This document shows positions 6,144 to 14,448 of a stretch of 30,039 nucleotides of DNA, piece after piece; within the stretch, counting starts at the first letter, position 1, and every line of letters begins with the position of its first letter. The notes beneath the pieces are model-generated. The model was not told the origin of the DNA. It did not search any database and saw nothing but the letters and a program-made list of their open reading frames with translations. Origin of the DNA: Bacillota bacterium (lineage in GTDB: Bacteria; Bacillota; Clostridia; Lachnospirales; Lachnospiraceae); assembly GCA_023398615.1 (NCBI GenBank), contig JAEWSD010000146.1, forward strand, positions 1 to 30,039, written 5' to 3'. The translations under genes were made by a program, and so were the position numbers.

Positions 6144-7559
6144 ATGCTTAAAACAATTCAAACTTATATACAGGAATATAACATGATATCAGAGGGAGAC
6201 AGAATCGTGGTTGGAGTTTCCGGTGGTGCCGATTCTGTCTGCCTTTTCCATGTTCTGTTAAAGCTTGCGGAGAGGCTTCGGCTGCAGCTTTACGTTGTAC
6301 ATGTGAACCACGGTATCCGCGGGGAGGAAGCCGACGAGGACGAAGCATTTGTAAAGGCTTTGTGTGACAGGCATCATATTGCTTTCACGGCGGTCAGGGC
6401 AGATGTACCGGCCGCGGCGGCAACGGATGGGCTGTCGGAGGAAGAGGCCGGAAGAAAGATTCGTTATGAGGCGTTTTACGATTGTTTAAAAAGAAATGCG
6501 TGTAATAAAATAGCAATTGCGCATAATAGAAATGATAATGCCGAAACCGTCCTTTTTAACCTGTTCCGGGGAAGCGGAATAAAGGGGCTTACCGGAATCC
6601 CTCCGGTAAGGGAGGAAATAATAAGGCCGCTCCTTTGCGTCGGCAGGAATGAGATAGAAAGCTATCTGAAACAAAACGGCATCGGCTACCGTACGGACCG
6701 AACCAATCTGACAGAGGATTATAGCCGTAATAAAATAAGGCATCATATCATAGACTTTGCACAGGAGGAGATTAATTCCGGGACTGTGCCGCACATTGCA
6801 AATGCCGCAAGGCAGCTTGAAGAGATAAACCGGTATTTGGAAAAGAATGTTATGGCTGCATATGTAAAAACAGTATCATTCAGTAAAGAGCAGGAATCCT
6901 ATGCAATCGACATAGAAAAATTGAAGCAGGAAGAAGTTGTGATTCAAAAGGGAATCCTGCGCACCGTCATTCACAGACTTGCTCACTTCTTAAAGGATAT
7001 TGATCTGCAGCATGTGGAAACCGTACTTGCATTAACGGATAAGGGGGTGGGGAAAAGTGCAAACCTCCCATATGGTATTACTGCGGTCAGGGGATACCAT
7101 GATATTACGCTGTATGCAGGGCGGAGGAAACGAGACGACGGCTTGGAGCATAGCGGGGAAGAAGAGGCATATATTCAGGAGATACAGGCGCCGGGAGACT
7201 ACTATCTGCCCCAAATCCATACGACACTTCATGTAAAACTGATAAATTATAAAAAAAGTATGATAATTCCTCAAAATGGGTATACGAAATGGTTTGACTA
7301 TGATAAAATAGAAAATACTGTCCTAGTAAGAACAAGAAACAAGGGTGATTTTATCCAGATTGATTCCAGGGGCGGCAGAAAAAAGATAAAAACGCTGTTC
7401 ATTGACGAGAAGATTCCAAGGGAAAAGAGGGAGCATCTTCCGCTGCTGGCGGACGGAGCACATATTATGTGGGTAATCGGCGGCAGGATGAGTGAAGCTT
7501 ATAAAATAAGTGAGGCTACAAGGTTAATACTTGAGATAAGTCTAGATGGAGGAAAATAG
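6144..7559 (+). CDS. tilS: tRNA(Ile)-lysidine synthase
   Basis: TilS uses ATP and lysine to turn C34 of the CAU-anticodon tRNA-Ile into lysidine, so that it reads AUA and is charged with Ile; it is essential. The 471 residues show the N-type PP-loop VGVSGGADS (about residues 23-31), VHVNHGIRGEEADEDE, IAHNRNDNAETVLFNLFRGSG and the IRPLLCVGRNEIESYL strand, all typical, then a linker and the C-terminal TilS_C domain (NKGDFIQ, KKIKTLFIDEKIPREKR, WVIGGRMSEAYK). AGGAG (6132-6136) precedes ATG 6144. The stop overlaps the ribosome site of hpt, giving translational coupling. The tilS-hpt-ftsH trio is conserved in Firmicutes. Confidence 0.96.
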   Translation: MLKTIQTYIQEYNMISEGDRIVVGVSGGADSVCLFHVLLKLAERLRLQLYVVHVNHGIRGEEADEDEAFVKALCDRHHIAFTAVRADVPAAAATDGLSEEEAGRKIRYEAFYDCLKRNACNKIAIAHNRNDNAETVLFNLFRGSGIKGLTGIPPVREEIIRPLLCVGRNEIESYLKQNGIGYRTDRTNLTEDYSRNKIRHHIIDFAQEEINSGTVPHIANAARQLEEINRYLEKNVMAAYVKTVSFSKEQESYAIDIEKLKQEEVVIQKGILRTVIHRLAHFLKDIDLQHVETVLALTDKGVGKSANLPYGITAVRGYHDITLYAGRRKRDDGLEHSGEEEAYIQEIQAPGDYYLPQIHTTLHVKLINYKKSMIIPQNGYTKWFDYDKIENTVLVRTRNKGDFIQIDSRGGRKKIKTLFIDEKIPREKREHLPLLADGAHIMWVIGGRMSEAYKISEATRLILEISLDGGK

Positions 7560-7560
7560 G

Positions 7561-8079
7561 ATGGAAGACAAGGTGAAAGTGTTAATATCGAGGGAAGAGG
7601 TAGATCATAAAATCCATGAATTGGGTGAGCAAATAAGCAGGGATTATGCCGGTAAAGAGATACATCTGATATGTGTGCTTAAAGGAGGCGCATTTATAAC
7701 CTGCGAGCTTGCCAAAAGTATTACAGTGCCTCTTTCGATTGACTTTATGGCAGTTTCCAGCTACGGTGAAGATACGGTCAGTTCCGGCAGGGTAAAGATT
7801 ATTAAGGATCTGGATGATCCGATTGAAGGAAAGAATGTGTTAATCGTTGAAGATATCGTCGATTCCGGCAATACGCTGAGCTATCTTCTGGATCTCCTTC
7901 AAACCAGAAAACCAAACAATATCAGGATATGTACCTTACTGGATAAACCTGAGCGCAGAGTAACGGATGTGGCTGTTGATTATATCGGTTTCCAGATACC
8001 GGATAAATTTGTTGTCGGGTATGGATTGGATTATGCACAAAAGTACAGGAATTTACCGTATATTGGTATAATAGAATAA
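7561..8079 (+). CDS. hpt: Hypoxanthine phosphoribosyltransferase
   Basis: This purine salvage enzyme joins hypoxanthine (and usually guanine) to PRPP to form IMP or GMP. The 172 residues contain the family's loop LKGGAFITCELAKSI, the flexible loop SSYGEDTVSSGRVK, and the PRPP-binding motif VLIVEDIVDSGNTLSYL, followed by the base-specificity region DYIGFQIPDKFVVGYGLDYAQKYRNLPYIG. I chose ATG 7561 because GGAGG (7548-7552) is 8 bp upstream; the ATG at 7546 is an in-frame alternative that would place this site inside the gene. The TilS stop (7557-7559) is 1 bp before it. In B. subtilis Hpt, TilS and FtsH are encoded together and have been reported to interact. Confidence 0.96.
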   Translation: MEDKVKVLISREEVDHKIHELGEQISRDYAGKEIHLICVLKGGAFITCELAKSITVPLSIDFMAVSSYGEDTVSSGRVKIIKDLDDPIEGKNVLIVEDIVDSGNTLSYLLDLLQTRKPNNIRICTLLDKPERRVTDVAVDYIGFQIPDKFVVGYGLDYAQKYRNLPYIGIIE

Positions 8080-8097
8080 TGGAAAGGGGGCCTTTCG

Positions 8098-9972
8098 GTG
8101 AAAAAACAATTAAAAGGATATGGCTTTTACATCATCATCCTCGGAATTATTCTTGTGGCTATGCTTTTATCAGACAGTTTTAGCGGGACCGGCAGCGAAA
8201 ATTACGAATACGGCAATTTCCTCGATGATCTGCAGGCAGGAAAAATCAGTTCCGTTGATATATTTCCCAATGAAGAAGTGCCGACCGGACAGGTGAAAGC
8301 GGTCTTTGAGGATAAGAGCAGCACCAGTTTTAACGTGTTGGATGTAAATGAAGTGGAGCAGCAGATAATGGCGCAGGGTATCATACCTTCCCTGCATAAG
8401 ATATCAAAACCAAGCTGGTTTCTGACCAGTGTATTACCCTATCTTCTGGGATTTGTCGTAATCATAATACTCTTTTCTTTCCTGTCGAATCAGGCAGCAG
8501 GCGGCGGCGGAAGCAACAGCAAGGTTATGAATTTCGGCAAGAGCCGGGCAAAGATGACTACCGATGAGAATAAGAAGACGACCTTCAAGAATGTGGCGGG
8601 TCTGGAAGAGGAAAAGGAGGAGTTAAGCGAAATCGTGGACTTCCTCCGGACTCCGAAGAAATATATGCAGGTAGGTGCCAGGATACCAAAGGGTGTTCTT
8701 CTGGAAGGACCTCCGGGAACCGGTAAGACTCTGCTTGCCAAGGCGGTTGCGGGTGAAGCGGGAGTACCGTTCTTTAGTATATCCGGTTCCGATTTCGTGG
8801 AAATGTTCGTCGGTGTCGGCGCATCCAGAGTAAGAGATCTGTTTGAGGATGCGAAAAAGCATTCGCCCTGTATCGTATTTATCGATGAAATTGATGCTGT
8901 TGCAAGAAGAAGAGGAACCGGTATGGGAGGCGGACATGATGAAAGGGAACAGACCCTGAATCAGCTGCTGGTGGAAATGGACGGTTTCGGAGCAAATGAA
9001 GGCATCATTGTAATGGCTGCCACGAACCGTGTGGATATTCTGGATCCGGCCATCCTGCGTCCGGGACGCTTTGATCGTAAGGTTATGGTCGGACGCCCTG
9101 ATGTTAAGGGAAGGGAAGAGATCCTGCAAGTTCATGCAAAGGGCAAGCCTCTTGCCGAGGATGTCGATCTGAAACAGGTTGCTCAGACGACGGCGGGCTT
9201 TACCGGTGCCGATCTGGAGAACCTGTTGAATGAAGCGGCAATTTGTGCTGCAAAGGGAAACCGGAGCTATATCATGTCGGAAGACATCAAACGTTCCTTT
9301 ATCAAAGTAGGGATCGGCACCGAGAAGAAAAGCCGCGTGATATCGGAAAAGGAAAAGAGGATCACGGCTTATCACGAGGCCGGCCATGCAATCTTGTTTC
9401 ATGTTCTCCCTGATGTCGGACCTGTGCATATGGTCTCTATCATTCCTACCGGTAACGGAGCGGCAGGTTATACCATGCCTTTGCCGGAAAAGGATGAAAT
9501 GTTTAACACAAAGGGCCAGATGCTGCAGGATATCATTGTCGGTTTAGGCGGCAGGGCGGCGGAAGAGCTTATCTTTGACGATATTACCACCGGTGCTTCA
9601 CAGGACATTAAGGTTGCAACCAAAACTGCCAGGGCGATGGTTACGAAATATGGTTTTTCCAGCAGCGTCGGAATGGTTAACTATGGAAGCGAAGATGACG
9701 AGGTATTTATCGGCAGGGACCTGGCGCACACGAGAACGTACAGTGAGAGTGTTGCAAAGCTTATTGATGAAGAAATTAAAACGATGATTGATAAATGCTA
9801 TAATGATGCAAAGAGGATATTAACAGAAAATAAAGAGGTGCTTCATAATTGTGCAAAGCTGTTAATTCAGAAGGAGAGAATCAATCGGGAAGAATTTGAA
9901 GCTTTGTTTCTGCCCCCGGGGAATGGAGACGGCAGTGACAACGATATGAATTCCCTGGTATTGGATGTATAA
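8098..9972 (+). CDS. ftsH: ATP-dependent zinc metalloprotease FtsH
   Basis: FtsH is a hexameric membrane AAA+ protease that extracts and degrades membrane and short-lived proteins; in Bacillus it is also needed for sporulation. The 624-residue protein has two membrane helices (about residues 8-26 and 107-127) flanking an extracytoplasmic domain, a Gly/Ser linker, the AAA module with Walker A GPPGTGKT (204-211), Walker B CIVFIDEID and second region of homology RPGRFDRK, and the M41 protease with zinc motif HEAGH (426-430). GTG 8098 follows a purine-rich site GGAAAGGGGG. It is the last gene of the tilS-hpt-ftsH operon; no strong terminator is evident directly after it. The C-terminal tail is short and glycine/aspartate rich. 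Confidence 0.97.
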   Translation: MKKQLKGYGFYIIILGIILVAMLLSDSFSGTGSENYEYGNFLDDLQAGKISSVDIFPNEEVPTGQVKAVFEDKSSTSFNVLDVNEVEQQIMAQGIIPSLHKISKPSWFLTSVLPYLLGFVVIIILFSFLSNQAAGGGGSNSKVMNFGKSRAKMTTDENKKTTFKNVAGLEEEKEELSEIVDFLRTPKKYMQVGARIPKGVLLEGPPGTGKTLLAKAVAGEAGVPFFSISGSDFVEMFVGVGASRVRDLFEDAKKHSPCIVFIDEIDAVARRRGTGMGGGHDEREQTLNQLLVEMDGFGANEGIIVMAATNRVDILDPAILRPGRFDRKVMVGRPDVKGREEILQVHAKGKPLAEDVDLKQVAQTTAGFTGADLENLLNEAAICAAKGNRSYIMSEDIKRSFIKVGIGTEKKSRVISEKEKRITAYHEAGHAILFHVLPDVGPVHMVSIIPTGNGAAGYTMPLPEKDEMFNTKGQMLQDIIVGLGGRAAEELIFDDITTGASQDIKVATKTARAMVTKYGFSSSVGMVNYGSEDDEVFIGRDLAHTRTYSESVAKLIDEEIKTMIDKCYNDAKRILTENKEVLHNCAKLLIQKERINREEFEALFLPPGNGDGSDNDMNSLVLDV

Positions 9973-10120
9973 ATGGGGTATTACAAAAAATGGGGAAAAG
10001 TGATGTATTATTTATAAGTTTTTTTATATGATTTTGTTGAAACATATCAACTGACTGTGAAAAGAAACAAAAAAGCATATAATATTTGAAAAAGTTTGTG
10101 CACACTTTTTGCATATATGA

Positions 10121-10233
10121 TGTTATACTAATACACGTAAACCCCAATACATTATATAGTTTTTGCTACACCCCATAAGTAACAAAAATACCTTCTCCAA
10201 AAAAAGGACAGCGTTCGGAAAGCTGTCCTTTTT
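10121..10233 (+). ncRNA. Candidate small RNA between ftsH and the alpha-glycosidase
   Basis: An extended -10 TGT-TATACT (10121-10129) with no good -35 is followed by about 100 nt without a reading frame. These end in a clean intrinsic terminator (10203-10233). The body contains two similar C-rich, probably unpaired stretches, TAAACCCCAATAC (10138-10150) and TACACCCCATAAG (10168-10180), the sort of motif many Firmicute small RNAs use to pair with ribosome sites. No known family recognised. It could instead be a processed or attenuated ftsH 3' tail. Confidence 0.35.
10203..10233 (+). terminator. Intrinsic terminator, upstream of alpha-glycosidase
   Basis: AAAGGACAGC (10203-10212) and GCTGTCCTTT (10222-10231) form a 10-bp stem with a 9-nt loop; extra A and T runs on each side make it potentially bidirectional. 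Confidence 0.88.
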
Positions 10234-10298
10234 GCATCTTATTTTTAAATCTTTAAAATTTTGTATCTTTAAAAAAGAAAGGAACCACATATAATCGT

Positions 10299-12326
10299 AT
10301 GTTAAACTTAAATGCACTATTCAGCGACGGCACTGGGAATTATAGAATTCCTCCCGAACCGATGGCAGGCGAGGCCGTAACCATCCGATTCCGGACGGGG
10401 AAAGAGGAGGTGGACAGGATCAGCCTTATCTCTGAGCAGGGGAAGATATTGATGGAGAAAACAGAAAGCGATACCCTTTTTCATTACTATGAGGCAAAGC
10501 TTCTTCTGGATGACCGGCCGGTATCCTACTATTTTGAAATTGTAAACAGGGATACCGTATTTTATTATAACAGATTGGGTACGGCGGATACGCCGCAGGA
10601 TTGTAATTTCCTTATAGTACCCGGTTTTTCCGTACCGGACTGGACAAAAGGAGCGGTCTTTTACCAGATATTCGTAGACCGCTTCTATAACGGTGATACC
10701 GGTAATGATGTGGAGGACCGGGAATACTATTATGTAGGCGGGCAAGTGGTCAGAGTCAGGGACTGGGGCAAGTATCCCGAAGCGGACGGTGTCCGGGAGT
10801 TTTACGGCGGCGATCTGTCGGGCGTCATGAAGAAGCTGGATTACCTGAAGGACCTTGGCGTAGAGGTAATTTATCTGAATCCGGTCTTTGTATCTCCTTC
10901 CAACCATAAATATGATATCCAGGATTACGATTATGTGGATCCGCACTTTGGCGTGATAGAGCAGGACGGCGGAGAGGTCCTTCCGCAGGACGAGACCTCC
11001 AACCGGAAAGCTTCCAGATATATCAGGAGGGTAACGGACAGGATAAATCTTGAAGCAGGAAACAGATTGCTGATTGAGCTTACGGAAGAGATTCATAAAA
11101 GAGGGATGAGAATCATTTTAGACGGTGTTTTTAACCATTGCGGGTCTTTCAACAAGTGGCTCGACAGGGAAGGCATCTATGAGGAAGCTCATAGCTATGA
11201 GAATGGTGCATATACGGATAAGGAGAGTCCTTACCATACCTTTTTCCGGTTCAGGGAAGATAAATGGCCCTGCAATGCGACGTATGAAGGCTGGTGGGGA
11301 TATGAGACACTCCCTAAGCTAAATTACGAGGGTTCTCTGAAGCTATACGAATATATTATGAATATCGCGAGAAAATGGGTCTCTCCGCCTTATAACTGCG
11401 ACGGCTGGCGGCTGGATGTAGCCGCAGACCTGGGGCTATCAAAGGAATTTAACCATATCTTCTGGAAGGATTTCAGAAGAAGTGTGAAGGAAGCGAACCC
11501 GGAGGCATTTATACTGGCCGAGCATTACGGTGACCCAGCCCCCTGGCTGATGGGGGAGGAATGGGATTCCATTATGAACTATGATGCGTTTATGGAACCA
11601 TTATCCTGGTTTTTGACTGGCCTGGAGAAGCATAGTGATGAATACCGGGAGAATCTTCTGAATCAGCCCGGAGCTTTCTTTGACACGATGAAGCGGCACA
11701 TGGCCAGATACCGGACTTCCTCATTGCTGTCAGCAATGAACCAACTGTCCAACCATGACCATTCCAGATTCCTGACGAGAACCAGCCGCAGGGTAGGCAG
11801 GGTTTTCAACATGGGGGCAAAGGCTGCGGAGGAGTACATTAACAAAGGCGTAATGCGGGAAGCGGTTACGGTACAGATGACCTGGCCGGGAGCACCGGCC
11901 GTATATTATGGAGACGAAGCCGGAGTATGCGGATGGACGGATCCGGATAACCGCCGTACCTACCCCTGGGGAAATGAAGATACGGAGCTTATACAGCTGC
12001 ATAAGGAATTGATACGTATTCATAAAAGCTCCGGGGCGCTGCGGACAGGTTCCGTCAAATTCCTGACGGGCCAGTATGGATTTATCAGCTACGGACGGTT
12101 TGACCGGACGGATAAATTCCTCGTCGCAGTCAATAATAACAGCTATGAGGTTACCGTCGATATAAACATATGGGAGATCGGTATCTCCGATGATGAATAC
12201 CTGGAAAGACTTATACTTACGACCGAGCAGGGCCATAGCAGAGAAGCCGTCTGTTACCGTTCCGAGTCAGGGGTATTAAAGCTTACGATGCCGCCGGTAT
12301 CTTCGGCGATCCTTAAGAATGTATAA
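10299..12326 (+). CDS. GH13 alpha-glycosidase (alpha-amylase family, neopullulanase/cyclomaltodextrinase-like)
   Basis: A 675-residue alpha-amylase superfamily enzyme hydrolysing alpha-glucosidic bonds of maltodextrins or cyclodextrins. An N-terminal beta-sandwich (residues 1-~110, CBM34-like) precedes the (beta/alpha)8 barrel that begins GAVFYQIFVDRFYNGD. The catalytic set is visible: nucleophile Asp 373 in GWRLDVA, acid/base Glu 408 in ILAEHYGD, and Asp 487 in LSNHDHSRF; the first conserved region is DGVFNHCG. An insertion between strands 2 and 3 (FGVIEQDGGEVLPQDETSNRK) is typical of a clostridial subgroup. No signal peptide, so it probably acts on imported oligosaccharides. The ribosome site is poor: AAAGGAA ends about 14 bp before ATG 10299. 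No transporter or regulator adjoins it. Subfamily specificity is uncertain. Confidence 0.9.
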   Translation: MLNLNALFSDGTGNYRIPPEPMAGEAVTIRFRTGKEEVDRISLISEQGKILMEKTESDTLFHYYEAKLLLDDRPVSYYFEIVNRDTVFYYNRLGTADTPQDCNFLIVPGFSVPDWTKGAVFYQIFVDRFYNGDTGNDVEDREYYYVGGQVVRVRDWGKYPEADGVREFYGGDLSGVMKKLDYLKDLGVEVIYLNPVFVSPSNHKYDIQDYDYVDPHFGVIEQDGGEVLPQDETSNRKASRYIRRVTDRINLEAGNRLLIELTEEIHKRGMRIILDGVFNHCGSFNKWLDREGIYEEAHSYENGAYTDKESPYHTFFRFREDKWPCNATYEGWWGYETLPKLNYEGSLKLYEYIMNIARKWVSPPYNCDGWRLDVAADLGLSKEFNHIFWKDFRRSVKEANPEAFILAEHYGDPAPWLMGEEWDSIMNYDAFMEPLSWFLTGLEKHSDEYRENLLNQPGAFFDTMKRHMARYRTSSLLSAMNQLSNHDHSRFLTRTSRRVGRVFNMGAKAAEEYINKGVMREAVTVQMTWPGAPAVYYGDEAGVCGWTDPDNRRTYPWGNEDTELIQLHKELIRIHKSSGALRTGSVKFLTGQYGFISYGRFDRTDKFLVAVNNNSYEVTVDINIWEIGISDDEYLERLILTTEQGHSREAVCYRSESGVLKLTMPPVSSAILKNV

Positions 12327-12408
12327 GTGAGATAATTCTAAGTATTTAATGCTTGAAAGGGTAGTTAAATTATAGTCAAGAGATCTGAGCTTTTTAATAT
12401 GAAAAAGG

Positions 12409-12437
12409 TTGACAATTACCGGGACTTAAGCTATCAT
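12409..12437 (+). promoter_or_regulatory. Promoter for larE-like gene
   Basis: TTGACA (12409-12414) and TATCAT (12432-12437) with 17-bp spacing; about 55 nt of leader to the TTG start. Confidence 0.65.
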
Positions 12438-12497
12438 ATAAATTCTATAACAATAGTATGATTTATAATTATGTTTTCCGTTTAAGGAGGTAATCAA

Positions 12498-13343
12498 TTG
12501 TTAACTTTACAGGAAAAATTTACGAATCTGAAAGAATATATCAGGCAGCTCGGCAGTGTCGCGATAGCATTTTCCGGCGGTGTGGATTCTACCTTTTTAC
12601 TGAAAACGGCATACGATGTGTTAGGAGATGCGGTGATTGCGGTTACCGCCAGCTCATGTTCCTTCCCCAAGAGAGAGCTTGAGGAAGCGAAGGCATTCTG
12701 CAAACGGGAAGGAATCCGTCATTTTGTTTGTGAATCCGAGGAATTACATATCGAAGGCTTTGCCGAGAATCCCAAAAACCGATGCTATCTGTGTAAAACG
12801 GAATTATTTACGAAGATTAAAGCAATTGCAGGCGAACATAATATCACTTTTATTGCGGAAGGTTCCAATATGGATGATAACGGAGATTACCGTCCCGGAC
12901 TTATCGCCGTAAAAGAACTGGGAATTAAAAGCCCGCTGCGGGAAGTAAAGCTTAATAAGGATGAAATCAGGCAGTTATCAAAAGAGTTGGGGCTTCCTAC
13001 CTGGAATAAGCAGTCATTTGCCTGTCTTTCTTCCAGATTTGTATACGGTGAGACGATTTCAGAGGAGAAGCTGCATATGGTGGATGCCGCGGAACAATTC
13101 CTGCTTGATCTTGGCTTTCATCAGGTGCGTGTGCGAATTCACGGCATGATTGCAAGGATTGAGATTACAGCTTCCGAGTTTGAAAAATTATTCAAGGAAG
13201 GATGCTGTGAAGCGATCAACCAAAAGCTGAAAGGCATTGGATTTACTTATGTGACACTGGACCTTGGAGGATATCGGATGGGAAGTATGAACGATACTCT
13301 TGAGGATAAAACAGTTGCAATTGCTGCCGGAACCTTGGGCTAA
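12498..13343 (+). CDS. larE: ATP-dependent sacrificial sulfur transferase, LarE family
   Basis: LarE activates the carboxylates of the biosynthetic precursor of the nickel-pincer cofactor with ATP and transfers sulfur to it, in lactate racemase maturation. The 281 residues begin with the PP-loop IAFSGGVDST (about 23-32). EGSNMDDNGDYRPG is the family signature. SFACLSSR carries Cys 176, the same position as the cysteine that Lactobacillus plantarum LarE converts to dehydroalanine while donating its sulfur. Cys 96 and Cys 99 (RCYLC) are also present. AAGGAGG (12484-12490) is 7 bp before the TTG start. No larA, larB or larC is in the window, so its client may be encoded elsewhere. Symbol given by family; the true substrate is inferred. 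Confidence 0.85.
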   Translation: MLTLQEKFTNLKEYIRQLGSVAIAFSGGVDSTFLLKTAYDVLGDAVIAVTASSCSFPKRELEEAKAFCKREGIRHFVCESEELHIEGFAENPKNRCYLCKTELFTKIKAIAGEHNITFIAEGSNMDDNGDYRPGLIAVKELGIKSPLREVKLNKDEIRQLSKELGLPTWNKQSFACLSSRFVYGETISEEKLHMVDAAEQFLLDLGFHQVRVRIHGMIARIEITASEFEKLFKEGCCEAINQKLKGIGFTYVTLDLGGYRMGSMNDTLEDKTVAIAAGTLG

Positions 13344-13358
13344 ATTTGATGAACCGGG

Positions 13359-13387
13359 TTGACAGATTAAAACTTATAGTGTAAAAT
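13359..13387 (+). promoter_or_regulatory. Promoter for tRNA-Gly
   Basis: TTGACA (13359-13364), 17-bp spacer, TAAAAT (13382-13387). It starts a short transcript of leader hairpin plus tRNA. Confidence 0.75.
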
Positions 13388-13398
13388 CAATACTGTTC

Positions 13399-13423
13399 CT
13401 GCTGCCGGAAGAGCCGGCAGCAG
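13399..13423 (+). other. GC-rich hairpin in the tRNA-Gly leader
   Basis: CTGCTGCCGG and CCGGCAGCAG form a perfect 10-bp stem with loop AAGAG, just downstream of the promoter and 6 nt before the tRNA 5' end. No T run follows, so it is not a terminator. Confidence 0.7.
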
Positions 13424-13429
13424 TCAGAT

Positions 13430-13500
13430 GCGGGTGTAGTTCAATGGTAGAACACTAGCCTTCCAAGCTAGATACGTGGGTTCGATTCCCATCACCCGCT
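13430..13500 (+). tRNA. tRNA-Gly (TCC anticodon)
   Basis: A 71-nt cloverleaf: acceptor GCGGGTG/CACCCGC, D arm GTTC/GAAC, anticodon stem CTAGC/GCTAG with loop CTTCCAA (TCC), T arm GTGGG-TTCGATT-CCCAT, discriminator T, no encoded CCA. Confidence 0.97.
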
Positions 13501-13502
13501 TC

Positions 13503-13546
13503 AAAAAAGACATAGCTTTCCTTGCTGGGGAAATATGTCTTTTTTT
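13503..13546 (+). terminator. Intrinsic terminator after tRNA-Gly
   Basis: AAAAAAGACATA (13503-13514) pairs with TATGTCTTTTTT (13534-13545); the inner TTTCC/GGAAA extends it. It ends in seven T. Confidence 0.9.
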
Positions 13547-13557
13547 ATATGGAATAG

Positions 13558-13568
13558 TGTGATATAAT
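13558..13568 (+). promoter_or_regulatory. Extended -10 promoter for the unknown membrane protein gene
   Basis: TG-A-TATAAT (13560-13568) is a consensus extended -10; the -35 position falls in the T run of the tRNA terminator and has no match. Confidence 0.45.
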
Positions 13569-13654
13569 AAATTAAATATTTATTTATATCGAAGGGCAAA
13601 AGGGCGAGAAACTCTAAGGTATAAACAGTAATGAAGATTTATGGAGAGCTGCTG

Positions 13655-14323
13655 ATGAAAAAAAGTATCCCGAAATATTTATTAAAACCGCTGGTTGCTA
13701 TTGTTTTACTGGATATACTGCTTATTCTTTTGAGATGGTTCACCCCGCTCAATTTTGCAGTAAACTCACCAAAGATTGTGATGCGTATCCTTGGTTTCTT
13801 AATGTACATTGGTATAATGATGGTGAGTTTTTCGTTGCTTTTTACCATTGCTGCTATACTTTTTGAGTTTTCGGAGACGAAAAAACGAAACAAACAACTT
13901 GCTGATGGGACAATTATCAATATCGAAGACATTGGAGAGTTTTATCGTCATAATTGGTCGCCAGATTGTTATTCAAAAACCGAGACACTCCCTTTGTTTG
14001 GAAAAGAACACAAAATTACGATTCAAATGGAAGCGGGTTCAAAGGAAACACCTATTGCTGATGCGCAAATAAAGGCTTACCATGAGTTTATGGAGAGCTA
14101 TTCTACGTATCAAGCAGAACTCGAGAACATTTTGCGCACACAAGAATTTGATGAAATATTTAAGATGGCTGACATCATCTTTAATAGCAGCGGCGATTAT
14201 AAAATGGTTGCAAGTGATACCACCTCAGATGACAGTGATTGTGAATTTATTGTGACCTTTAATCCGGTAAATATTACGTTGCAGCAAATAGACTACAGTG
14301 CAGATTGCACCCGCCATCGTTAG
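13655..14323 (+). CDS. Unknown membrane protein with two N-terminal helices
   Basis: I do not recognise this family. The 222-residue product has two hydrophobic segments near residues 9-28 and 43-70, joined by a short loop, then a soluble, probably cytoplasmic, domain of about 150 residues with no motif I can name. The second half (residues ~110-155) is rich in E and K and likely helical; the end (SDCEFIVTFNPVNITLQQIDY) looks like beta strands. I prefer ATG 13655 since GGAGAG (13642-13647) precedes it; an in-frame ATG at 13631 has no site. It stands alone between the tRNA-Gly terminator and a convergent acetyltransferase gene. Base composition appears slightly more AT-rich than larE, which could point to recent acquisition, but this is only an impression. 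Confidence 0.7.
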   Translation: MKKSIPKYLLKPLVAIVLLDILLILLRWFTPLNFAVNSPKIVMRILGFLMYIGIMMVSFSLLFTIAAILFEFSETKKRNKQLADGTIINIEDIGEFYRHNWSPDCYSKTETLPLFGKEHKITIQMEAGSKETPIADAQIKAYHEFMESYSTYQAELENILRTQEFDEIFKMADIIFNSSGDYKMVASDTTSDDSDCEFIVTFNPVNITLQQIDYSADCTRHR

Positions 14324-14448
14324 TGAACGGAACAGAGGACGGAAGCCTCTATTACAAGATAAAGAATTTCTCTGCATGCTGTCAATATCTTGCTTTATGC
14401 CCCCCGATGAAGCAGGGTGCATCTATTTTGACCGAATGACACATTGTA

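Noticed and set aside
8623..9429. 268-codon open frame on the minus strand
   Set aside because: It lies wholly opposite ftsH, whose motifs are complete; no family resemblance or ribosome site.
10317..11096. 259-codon open frame on the minus strand
   Set aside because: Opposite the GH13 glycosidase; its residues carry no recognisable motif and the glycosidase explains the region.
13430..13500. tRNA-Gly as an integration (attachment) site for the following unknown membrane gene
   Set aside because: No direct repeat of the tRNA 3' end is found downstream and no integrase is present.
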